A program made the position numbers and the translations under genes. Positions 1-6,989 of a DNA stretch of 60,071 nucleotides are shown here, piece by piece (the stretch's first letter is position 1; every line of letters begins with the position of its first letter). Source of the DNA: Paraburkholderia piptadeniae (lineage in GTDB: Bacteria > Pseudomonadota > Gammaproteobacteria > Burkholderiales > Burkholderiaceae). The notes under the pieces are model-generated. The model saw only the letters and a program-made list of their open reading frames with translations. It searched no databases and was not told where the DNA came from. The DNA is taken from positions 1-60,071 of the forward strand of contig NZ_CYGY02000039.1 of assembly GCF_900007165.1 (NCBI RefSeq), given 5' to 3'.

Positions 1-134
1 GCGATCGCGTTGGCGGGCGCCATCGCGCCGACGGCACGCTTGAGAAGGGTGTTGTCGACGACCGTGATGTCGTCGAGGGTGAGGGGCAAGGCTGCCGAAT
101 GGGTTCCCGCGATGCTCTCTTGCAAAGGTCTCAA
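1..134 (-). CDS. proP: MHS-family proline/glycine betaine symporter (ProP-like), N-terminus only
   Basis: Only the first ~44 codons lie in the window; the gene runs off the left edge. The peptide opens LRPLQESIAG and continues LTLDDITVVDNTLLKRAVGAM, which is the cytoplasmic N-terminus that I recognise from Burkholderia ProP-like proton symporters just before the first membrane helix. I place the start at TTG 134-132 because AGGAG lies 8 nt upstream; an in-frame GTG at 143 overlaps that AGGAG and is less likely. The family imports osmoprotectants or organic acids with protons across the inner membrane. The substrate cannot be inferred from so short a piece, and a different MHS transporter remains possible. 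Confidence 0.6.
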   Translation of the reverse strand, partial: MRPLQESIAGTHSAALPLTLDDITVVDNTLLKRAVGAMAPANAI

Positions 135-474
135 TTGACGCACTCCTGGAATGGCGCTGCAAATCCGCCGGACGGAAGAAGTGTCCGATCGGACGGATGC
201 TGATTGGGCGCGAGGCCGGGTGGGATGTCGATGGCGCGAGCGGGCGTTGGCATGCAGCCGTGTCGAAAGCCGCGGACAACCATGCAGGCCAGCGCGACAC
301 CCGGCAAGTTCATGTGTCAAGGAGAGTGTGCTGTCGCGCTTGCAGCGAGGCCTTCGCTCACGCGTCCAGAAAACGGCGGAAAACGACACCTGTGAACGGG
401 ATGTCGACAACGTCAGGGATTACCCTGAGCTTGAAATAAATATTTTCGGATCGGCTAGAATCAAAAACCACAGT

Positions 475-600
475 CTATTTTTTCAAAGAATCGGCGAGTT
501 CTTTAGAAACAAATTCCCATATCGGCTCCGTAACATAGTTGCGGATGGGAACAAGAAAGCGGGACGCACAAGCGGAATAACACAGGCGCGGTAAGCAACA
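475..600 (-). pseudogene. Possible 3' remnant of a degraded gene
   Basis: On the minus strand an open frame ends at TAG 477-475 and is closed upstream by a TAG at 603-601. Its last 28 residues begin RFLVPIRNYVTEPIWEF and end in a charged tail (KELADSLKK), which looks like a genuine folded protein end, somewhat like the C-terminus of a LysR-type regulator. There is no start codon with a ribosome binding site. The DNA is AT-rich compared with its neighbours. I infer a decayed gene end; chance protein-likeness is the main alternative. Confidence 0.25.
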
Positions 601-883
601 CTACAAGCAGAGTCACGATTGCCCGAGATGAATACATTGGCCCGCGTTTTCGAAGCACTCAGCACGCCAGCAGAGGGGCTGTTCTTTTCAAAGGCCAGTG
701 CCCTTTCCGATCTTTTCTTTTTTCATGCGTCCGGCTGACGGCGGCGGCTATTCCGCTGTCGCGAAGGTTCGCAAGTAAGCAGTTCACCGCAGTACCCCCT
801 CACGCCATTCGAACCGGCAACCGCTCAGGCTGCGGGATGCGAATGTCGTATGCTTCGGCTCGCGACGTCAACGAAAACTGATT

Positions 884-895
884 AGTTGTACAACC
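884..895. promoter_or_regulatory. Palindrome upstream of the amino-acid ABC operon
   Basis: GTTGTACAAC (885-894) is a perfect 10-bp palindrome 18 bp before the ATG at 912 and just before the ribosome binding site GAGGAG (901-906). Its GTAC core with flanking T/A fits the general operator shape of FadR-type GntR regulators. No such regulator is encoded next to it in this window, so the link is only a suggestion. Confidence 0.35.
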
Positions 896-911
896 AAAAA
901 GAGGAGATTCC

Positions 912-1757
912 ATGAAACGCATCAACACACTTCGCGTCGTTGCACAGGTTGCCGCATTGTCGGTGCTGTCGATCACGACGCTCGCTGCGAAGGCCGATCA
1001 GCTTGCGGACATCAAGCAGCGCGGCGAGCTCGTATGCGGCGTGCTGGGCACGGACGAGCCTTTCAGCTTCATGAAGGACCCGATGAGCCGCGAGATCGTT
1101 GGCTATGACGTGGACATGTGCAATGCCGTGGCAAAGAGCATCGGTGTCAAGCCGGTTCTCAAGCAGCTGGCCGTGGCCGCGCGCATTCCTGAACTGCAGC
1201 AGGGCCGCGTCGATCTGCTCGCCGCTTCGCTCACGCATAACAAGGAGCGCGAAGCGCAAATCGACTTCTCGGTGTCGACCTTCATCACGGGCCAAAAGGC
1301 GATGGTCAGGAAGGACAGCGGCATTACGACCCTCGCTCAACTCGATGGCAAGAAGGTGTTGACGGTTAAAGGCTCGACGATGGAGACCAACATCGCGAAG
1401 ACGATCAAGAACGCGGATGTCGTGTCGTTCGACACCAGCCCTCAGGCGCTGCTCGCGCTCCAGCAGGGCAAGGGCGTGGCCTATGTGAACGACGAGACGA
1501 CGCTGGTCGGCAACCTCGCGAAGCTCGGCCCGGCGGGGAAAGACTACACGCTGGTGACGCAGAACATCTCGACGGAACACATCGCACTGGGTATCCGCAA
1601 GAACGAGCCCGCATTCCGCGAGCAGGTGAACAAGGTGCTGCTCGGCATGGAATCGGATGGCCAGGCGCAGCAAGAGTTCAACAAGTGGTTCGGTCCCGGC
1701 ACGAAGATGAACTTCCCGCCGCGCACGTTCAAGATCGCAACCGACAAGATCGACTAA
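912..1757 (+). CDS. Polar amino-acid ABC transporter substrate-binding protein (GltI-like)
   Basis: A 281-residue periplasmic binding protein. Residues 1-27 form a Sec signal peptide ending near AAKA/DQ. Residues ~30-265 are a family 3 solute-binding domain: PFSF and VGYDVDMCNAV are typical of the first lobe, and RVDLLAASLTHNKEREAQIDFS is the hinge segment seen in glutamate/aspartate binders such as GltI (followed here by ST instead of the usual PY). The start ATG follows GAGGAG. It heads a unit with two permeases, an ATPase and an amidohydrolase, so it probably delivers an amino acid or an N-carbamoyl amino acid. The exact ligand cannot be read from sequence. Confidence 0.9.
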   Translation: MKRINTLRVVAQVAALSVLSITTLAAKADQLADIKQRGELVCGVLGTDEPFSFMKDPMSREIVGYDVDMCNAVAKSIGVKPVLKQLAVAARIPELQQGRVDLLAASLTHNKEREAQIDFSVSTFITGQKAMVRKDSGITTLAQLDGKKVLTVKGSTMETNIAKTIKNADVVSFDTSPQALLALQQGKGVAYVNDETTLVGNLAKLGPAGKDYTLVTQNISTEHIALGIRKNEPAFREQVNKVLLGMESDGQAQQEFNKWFGPGTKMNFPPRTFKIATDKID

Positions 1758-1771
1758 CTCCAACTATGGCT

Positions 1772-1796
1772 GCCGCCCGCTCCGACGACGGGCGGC
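1772..1796 (+). promoter_or_regulatory. Intercistronic hairpin after the binding-protein gene
   Basis: GCCGCCCG (1772-1779) and CGGGCGGC (1789-1796) form a perfect 8-bp GC stem with a 9-nt loop, without a following T tract. It lies between the binding-protein stop and the permease ATG at 1807, right where the permease ribosome binding site should be. Such hairpins commonly keep binding-protein mRNA abundant and lower permease expression; that role is inferred. Confidence 0.45.
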
Positions 1797-1806
1797 CAGA
1801 AACTTC

Positions 1807-2502
1807 ATGCCTACATTCAATCTGTCGGCGCTGCTTTCGGGGCAATATGGCGAATGGCTCGTCAGCGGCTTCCTGATGTCGATCAAGCTGTCCGTGCTTG
1901 CCTTTGCATTCTCGCTTCCGCTCGGCATCGTCGTCGCGTTGACGCGCCTCGCTCCCATTGCGTTCATTCGCGGGATCGGTCAGGCGTACGTCGAAGCGAT
2001 CAGAAACGTTCCGTTGCTTGCGCACATGTTGTTCTGGTACTTCGGCGCTCCGGAACTGCTGCCGCTCGTGATCAAAACATGGCTCTACAACAAGAACTAT
2101 GAGGCGGCTAGCGCATTGATCGCACTGGTTCTCTACACATCGGCGTACATGGCCGAAGACATTCGCAGCGGAATTCGCTCGATTCCGAAGGAGCAACTCG
2201 AGGCGAGCCGCGCGCTCGGTTTCGGCTTTCTGCAGGCGATGCGGCTCGTGGTATTGCCGCAATCGTTGCGGGTCACGGTTCCGCCACTCGTCAACCAGAC
2301 GCTCAATCTGTGGAAGAACTCGAGTATCGCGATGGTGATCGGCGTAGCTGAATTGATGTACCAGGCGCAGCAGGTCGAAAGCGCGACCTTCCGGGGCTTC
2401 GAGTCGTTTGGCGTGGCGACGGCCGCGTATCTGACGGTGTCGATCGCCATTACGCTGTTCTCTGCGTGGTATCAGCAGCGGTATCCCGTACGGAGCATGT
2501 AG
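1807..2502 (+). CDS. Polar amino-acid ABC transporter permease (HisM/GltJ type)
   Basis: A 231-residue inner-membrane permease with about five hydrophobic segments. The cytoplasmic coupling (EAA-type) loop is visible at residues ~120-165: SIPKEQLEASRALGFGFLQA, then VVLPQSLRVTVPPLVNQ. This size and motif fit the His/Glu/Gln permease family. It should pair with the next gene product to form the pore for the upstream binding protein. The ATG has only a weak ribosome binding site that may be masked by the preceding hairpin. It ends 2 bp before the next start, consistent with translational coupling. Confidence 0.9.
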   Translation: MPTFNLSALLSGQYGEWLVSGFLMSIKLSVLAFAFSLPLGIVVALTRLAPIAFIRGIGQAYVEAIRNVPLLAHMLFWYFGAPELLPLVIKTWLYNKNYEAASALIALVLYTSAYMAEDIRSGIRSIPKEQLEASRALGFGFLQAMRLVVLPQSLRVTVPPLVNQTLNLWKNSSIAMVIGVAELMYQAQQVESATFRGFESFGVATAAYLTVSIAITLFSAWYQQRYPVRSM

Positions 2503-2504
2503 CG

Positions 2505-3197
2505 ATGATCGACATACTCCAGACTTACGGCATGTACTACCTGGTGGGCCAGTATCCGAATGGGCCGCTCGGGGGACTCGTACTCACGCTGATGCTCGCG
2601 TCCGCAGGCCTTGTGCTGGCGCTGCCCGTGGGCATCGTCTTCGGACTGTGCCGCATCAGCCCATTTCGCGTGCTGCGCTGGCCTGCCACCGCGCTCGTCT
2701 ATGGCGTGCGCGGCACGCCGCTGCTAATGGTCATTTTCTGGGCGTACTTTCTGCTGCCGACGCTCACCGGTCATCGCACGAATCAGTTCAGCACGATGCT
2801 CACGGCACTGGTCGTTTTCGACGGTGCGTATCTCGCCGAAATCGTGCGGGCAGGTATTCAGGCATTGCCTAAAGGGCAGATGGAAAGCTCACGCTCGCTC
2901 GGCCTGTCGTATATGCAGGCGATGGCGTTCGTCATCCTGCCGCAAGCGTTGCGCAACATGCTGCCGTCGCTCGTGAACCAGCTGGTCTCGACCATCAAGG
3001 AGACATCGCTCGGCTACATCATCAGTCTGCCGGAAGTGTCCTTCGTTGCCGGGCAGATCAGTACCCAGGCGCTGACGCAATCGGCACAGATCTATCTGCT
3101 GCTCGCATTCAGCTACTTCGTGATGTGCTTCGGGCTGACCCGTTGCGCGTATCTGCTCGAAAGGCGGCTTGCGTCGCGCTTGCCAGCAAAGGTGTGA
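2505..3197 (+). CDS. Polar amino-acid ABC transporter permease (HisQ/GltK type)
   Basis: A 230-residue second permease of the same transporter. I start it at ATG 2505, two bases after the previous stop; an upstream in-frame extension would overlap the first permease and has no support. The EAA-type loop reads ALPKGQMESSRSLGLSYMQA followed by VILPQALRNMLPSLVNQ, nearly the same as in the partner. Several hydrophobic segments cover most of the chain. It ends 2 bp before the ATPase start, so the three genes are tightly coupled. Substrate as for the binding protein: a polar amino acid or derivative. Confidence 0.9.
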   Translation: MIDILQTYGMYYLVGQYPNGPLGGLVLTLMLASAGLVLALPVGIVFGLCRISPFRVLRWPATALVYGVRGTPLLMVIFWAYFLLPTLTGHRTNQFSTMLTALVVFDGAYLAEIVRAGIQALPKGQMESSRSLGLSYMQAMAFVILPQALRNMLPSLVNQLVSTIKETSLGYIISLPEVSFVAGQISTQALTQSAQIYLLLAFSYFVMCFGLTRCAYLLERRLASRLPAKV

Positions 3198-3199
3198 AC

Positions 3200-3949
3200 A
3201 TGATCGAGATCGAAAACGTCAACAAGTGGTATGGCGAATATCAGGCACTCGTGGACGTCAGCGAGACCGTTGCGAAAGGCGAGGTCGTGGTGGTGTGCGG
3301 GCCGTCGGGCTCCGGCAAGTCCACTCTGATTCGCACGCTGAACCGGCTCGAACCGATCCAGAATGGCCGCATCGTCGTGAACGGTCAGGACGTGCATGCG
3401 CGCGGAATCGACGTGAATGCGCTGCGCTCGGGAATCGGCTTCGTGTTCCAGCAATTCAACCTCTTCCCGCATCTGACGGTATTGCAGAACTGCATGCTCG
3501 CGCCTGTGCGTCTGAAGCGCATGTCGCAGAAGGATGCTCGCGAGTTCGCAATGAGCTTGCTGGAGCGCGTGGGTTTGCCGCACAAGGCGAACACGTATCC
3601 GGGCCAGCTCTCGGGTGGACAGCAGCAACGCGTCGCGATTGCTCGCGCGCTCGCGATGAAACCGCCCGTCATGCTGTTCGACGAACCGACTTCGGCGCTC
3701 GACCCCGAAATGGTGAACGAGGTGTTGCTGGTGATGAAAGACCTCGCTCGCGACGGCATGACAATGGTGTGCGTCACGCACGAAATGGGCTTCGCGCGCG
3801 AGGTGGCGGACCGTGTGCTCTTCATGGACCTGGGCAAAGTGCTCGAGCGCGCTTCGCCCGACAGCTTCTTCCAGCGGCCCGAGCATCCGCGCGCGCAACG
3901 TTTCCTGTCGGATATCCGCTCGCCATGGGCGAGCGCTGTCACTACCTAG
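3200..3949 (+). CDS. Polar amino-acid ABC transporter ATPase (GlnQ/HisP type)
   Basis: A 249-residue nucleotide-binding subunit. Walker A is GPSGSGKST at 34-42, the signature is LSGGQQQR, Walker B is VMLFDEP, and a switch histidine lies in VCVTHEMGFA. It energises import through the two preceding permeases. The start ATG at 3200 is 2 bp past the previous stop; a longer reading from 3125 only adds sequence from the permease end. The last ~15 residues (RSPWASAVTT end) are slightly longer than in GlnQ. All motifs are intact. Confidence 0.93.
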   Translation: MIEIENVNKWYGEYQALVDVSETVAKGEVVVVCGPSGSGKSTLIRTLNRLEPIQNGRIVVNGQDVHARGIDVNALRSGIGFVFQQFNLFPHLTVLQNCMLAPVRLKRMSQKDAREFAMSLLERVGLPHKANTYPGQLSGGQQQRVAIARALAMKPPVMLFDEPTSALDPEMVNEVLLVMKDLARDGMTMVCVTHEMGFAREVADRVLFMDLGKVLERASPDSFFQRPEHPRAQRFLSDIRSPWASAVTT

Positions 3950-4022
3950 CATGAAGAGAGGCGGCGCACGCGCAGGTTACGATGTAGCTTCACCGAATGT
4001 ACAGGAAAGAGGAATCGCAGAG

Positions 4023-5261
4023 TTGAAGATCAACGCAGACCGCTTGTTGAACGACCTCAAGCAGCTTCGCAGTTTTGGCGCAACGGGGCCTGGAGTCGTG
4101 CGTCTCGCGCTGTCGCCCGTCGATATGCAGTCGCGTCGCTGGCTCGCCGACCGGATGACGGACGCGGGCCTGAATGCAGTCATCGATGGCGTGGGGACGG
4201 TATTCGGCCGTTCTTCAAAGAGCGGACCGGCGCTGCTGATCGGCTCCCATACCGACACGCAGCCGACGGGCGGCTGGCTCGACGGCGCGTTGGGCGTGAT
4301 CTACGGAATCGAGATCGCTCGCGCGCTGGCGGAAAGCGATGCGACCCATCATCTGGCCGTGGATGTCGCGTCGTGGATGGATGAAGAAGGCACATTCTCG
4401 TCCTTTCTCGGCAGCCGCAGTTTTGTCGGGGAGCCCGTCGACGAGTCGATTCTCAACGCGAGGGATCGGGAAGGGCTGCTGCTGCGCGACGCACTGGCTA
4501 ACGCCGGGCTCGACGGCACGCCGCGTGTGCGCGTCGACAAGAGCCGGCACAAAGCCTACCTGGAGCCGCACATCGAACAGGGCGGACGGCTGGAAGCCGC
4601 TGGCAAGTCGATTGGCGTCGTGACCACTATCGTCGGCATACGCGAGTTGAGGCTGCGCTTCAAGGGGCAGCGCAATCACGCCGGTACCACGCCGATGTCG
4701 ATTCGCCGCGATGCCGGCGCGGCTCTCGTCTCGTTCATCGCGCGGATGGACGAAGCGTTCAGCACGCTCGCCGATGCCGACACGGTCTGGACGGTAGGGC
4801 GTATCGATCTCGACCCCGGCTCGTTCAGCGTCGTACCGGGCCAGGCCGAAATGTACCTGCAGTTCCGCGATGCAAACGCGCAGCGGCTCAATGCAATGGA
4901 GGCTGCGCTCGCGACGCTCGTCAGCGAGTTCAACGCGGCACACAAGGTGACGGTTGAAATCATCGCGTGCGATCAGCCGGAAGAGCCTGTCGTCATGGAC
5001 AGCGCGCTTCAGCAGCATCTCGCAAGTGCCGCCGAGGCACTCGCGCCGGGGCACTGGGAGCGCATGCCGAGCGGCGCTTCCCACGATGCCCAGGTGCTCG
5101 CGCATCATCTGCCGGCGTGCATGCTATTCGTGCCCAGCATCGGCGGAGTCAGTCACGATTTCATCGAAGATACGGCCGAGGAACATATTGTGCTGGGCTG
5201 TCAGGTCGCAGCGAACGCGGCCGTCGCTATTCTTCAGGACCTATGGGAACGGCAAAGCTGA
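4023..5261 (+). CDS. Zn-dependent N-carbamoyl-L-amino-acid hydrolase / allantoate amidohydrolase family
   Basis: A 412-residue M20-type amidohydrolase. Members hydrolyse N-carbamoyl amino acids or ureido compounds to amino acid, CO2 and ammonia in the cytoplasm. Metal ligands are visible: His76 in SHTDT, Asp87 in GGWLDGALG and Glu121/122 in WMDEEG; further conserved motifs are EPHIEQG, NHAGTTPM (dimer domain) and SGASHDAQ. I choose TTG 4023 as start because AGAGGAA lies 9-10 nt upstream and the product then begins like other family members; ATG 3951 is in frame but poorly placed. It follows the ABC transporter after 73 bp, suggesting the transporter feeds it. No hydantoinase is nearby, so the exact substrate is open. 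Confidence 0.85.
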   Translation: MKINADRLLNDLKQLRSFGATGPGVVRLALSPVDMQSRRWLADRMTDAGLNAVIDGVGTVFGRSSKSGPALLIGSHTDTQPTGGWLDGALGVIYGIEIARALAESDATHHLAVDVASWMDEEGTFSSFLGSRSFVGEPVDESILNARDREGLLLRDALANAGLDGTPRVRVDKSRHKAYLEPHIEQGGRLEAAGKSIGVVTTIVGIRELRLRFKGQRNHAGTTPMSIRRDAGAALVSFIARMDEAFSTLADADTVWTVGRIDLDPGSFSVVPGQAEMYLQFRDANAQRLNAMEAALATLVSEFNAAHKVTVEIIACDQPEEPVVMDSALQQHLASAAEALAPGHWERMPSGASHDAQVLAHHLPACMLFVPSIGGVSHDFIEDTAEEHIVLGCQVAANAAVAILQDLWERQS

Positions 5262-5354
5262 AAGATGGTTGCCGGTTCATCCGATTATTCATCTTCCAGG
5301 TTCACCTATCTAATTCGTCGAAAAATGCCTGATTTGAGGCAGAATTACGTTGCC

Positions 5355-5366
5355 TGGTAGTAACCA
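5355..5366. promoter_or_regulatory. TGGT-N4-ACCA palindrome before the MHS transporter
   Basis: TGGTAGTAACCA lies 107 bp upstream of the transporter ATG in the 211-bp gap after the amidohydrolase. The TGGT/ACCA arms resemble GntR-family operators. Four-base arms are weak evidence on their own. Confidence 0.2.
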
Positions 5367-5472
5367 TTAAGGTATTGCGAGCAGATCGGAATCACTCATG
5401 TTGTGATCCATTTCGGAACCTCTCAATTGACCCAATGTCAATAAAGGATGTTGCCCTTTTTAGGGGGTCGAA

Positions 5473-6843
5473 ATGGCTGCCACGCAACAAGGGGCCATGC
5501 CCCTTACCGCTGAAGACTATCGGCGTCAGCTACGCCGCGCCGTGATTGCCAGCACGATTGGCACGACGATCGAATGGTACGACTTCTTCCTCTATAGCAT
5601 CGTCACCGGCCTGGTTTTCGCGAAGCTGTATTTTCCGGAGTCCGACCCGCTTGTCGGTACGCTACAAGCGTTTCTCATCTATGCCGTCGGCTTTATCGCG
5701 AGGCCGGTCGGCGCAGCCATTTTCGGCCACTACGGCGATCGCATTGGACGCAAGGCCACGCTGATCGTCACGCTCTTGCTGATGGGGCTCGCGACGTTCG
5801 CCGTTGCATTCGTCCCTACCTACGCGACGATCGGCATCTGGGGCGCCGTCATTCTGACGGTGCTGCGCTTCATCCAGGGTGTGGGCGTCGGCGGCGAATG
5901 GGGCGGCTCGGTCCTGATGTCGATGGAGTGGGCGCGTACCAACTCGCATCGCGGCTTCGTCGCTTCGTGGCCGCAATTCGGCGTGCCGGCGGGACTGTTC
6001 ATCGCCAACCTCGCCGTGCTCGCGTTGAGCCAGATGTCGGGCAACGCGTTCCTCGCGTGGGGCTGGCGAGTGCCGTTCTTCCTCAGCATCGTGCTGGTCG
6101 CGATCGGCCTGTACATCCGCTTGAATATTCTCGAAACACCGATCTTCGCGAAGCTCCTCTCTGAGCAGAAGATCGAGAAAGCGCCGATGCTCGAAGTACT
6201 GCGCAAACAGCCGAAAGATATTTTGCTTTCCGCTTTTGCACGGATGGCCGAGCAGGCGCCTTTCTATATCTTCACCGCCTTCGTCTTCACCTATGGCGTC
6301 AGGACGCTGGGCGCGACGCGCGACATGCTGCTCACGGCTGTGCTAGCGGCTTCCGTTCTGGAGTTCTTCACCATTCCGTTCTTCGGTCACATCTCGGATC
6401 TCATCGGGCGGCGGCGGATGTATATGATCGGCGCCGCCGCGGCCGGGATATTCGGCTTTGTCTATTTCGCCATGGTCGACACGAAGGACCCGGTGTGGAT
6501 CTTCGTGGCCATCGTGCTCTCGCTGGTGCCGCATTCGATGATGTACGGTCCGCAGGCGGCGTTGATCGCGGAGTCCTTCACTGGGCGTCTGCGCTATAGC
6601 GGCGCGTCGCTAGGTTATCAGCTGGCTTCCGTGATTGCGGGCGGTCCCGCGCCACTGATTGCGACCGCGCTTTTCGCGTACTACCACTCGGGCTATGCCA
6701 TTGCGGGCTACATCCTGGTGTGCGCGCTGTTCAGCCTCGTCGCCTCCTGGCGAATGGGCGATTACACGAACAAGGACATCTCGCGCGAATATGACGAAGG
6801 GCGCATGATGGACGACCACGGACACGCAAGGCCGGCGCATTGA
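5473..6843 (+). CDS. MFS transporter, metabolite:H+ symporter (MHS) family
   Basis: A 456-residue inner-membrane symporter. The N-terminus has the family hallmark TIEWYDFFLY in helix 1, and the helix 2-3 loop carries the MFS motif GHYGDRIGRK. Twelve hydrophobic segments can be counted. MHS proteins such as ShiA, KgtP and ProP import organic acids, amino-acid derivatives or betaines with protons. The ribosome binding site AGGGGG precedes the ATG by 5 nt. It lies 211 bp downstream of the amidohydrolase on the same strand, so it may have its own promoter yet belong to the same catabolic unit, perhaps taking up the carbamoyl or ureido substrate. The C-terminus is polar (YTNKDISREYDEG). Substrate unknown. 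Confidence 0.88.
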   Translation: MAATQQGAMPLTAEDYRRQLRRAVIASTIGTTIEWYDFFLYSIVTGLVFAKLYFPESDPLVGTLQAFLIYAVGFIARPVGAAIFGHYGDRIGRKATLIVTLLLMGLATFAVAFVPTYATIGIWGAVILTVLRFIQGVGVGGEWGGSVLMSMEWARTNSHRGFVASWPQFGVPAGLFIANLAVLALSQMSGNAFLAWGWRVPFFLSIVLVAIGLYIRLNILETPIFAKLLSEQKIEKAPMLEVLRKQPKDILLSAFARMAEQAPFYIFTAFVFTYGVRTLGATRDMLLTAVLAASVLEFFTIPFFGHISDLIGRRRMYMIGAAAAGIFGFVYFAMVDTKDPVWIFVAIVLSLVPHSMMYGPQAALIAESFTGRLRYSGASLGYQLASVIAGGPAPLIATALFAYYHSGYAIAGYILVCALFSLVASWRMGDYTNKDISREYDEGRMMDDHGHARPAH

Positions 6844-6869
6844 TCGGCACACTGACCGGCGCATCGATG

Positions 6870-6900
6870 GGCGCGCGTTGTCGTCACGACGACGCGCGCC
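6870..6900. terminator. Inverted repeat between convergent genes, likely bidirectional terminator
   Basis: A 31-nt GC-rich inverted repeat with 15-nt arms and one mismatch (left arm GGCGCGCGTTGTCGT). It lies between the stop of the MHS transporter and the stop of the convergent channel gene. There is no T tract, so it would be a weak or factor-assisted terminator. Confidence 0.45.
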
Positions 6901-6989
6901 GACAGGCGTGGACAGGAGTCGCAGGCAACGCGTGACCTGACAATCGAGGCGCGACGACAGGCCGCATTCCCAGAGCGCTACATGAGCCG

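Larger units (their letters stand above)
135..911. other. Intergenic region between proP-like gene and ABC operon
   Basis: About 780 bases without a convincing intact gene. Open frames here lack ribosome binding sites and family signatures. The part from about 425 to 545 is clearly more AT-rich than the surroundings and contains a possible gene remnant (475-600, minus strand). The right end holds a palindrome (884-895) and the ribosome binding site of the ABC operon. The two flanking genes are divergent, so promoters for both should lie here. Confidence 0.5.

Noticed and set aside
790..860. A tRNA gene suggested by ATTCGAACC, which resembles a T-arm
   Set aside because: No acceptor stem or other arms can be folded around it.
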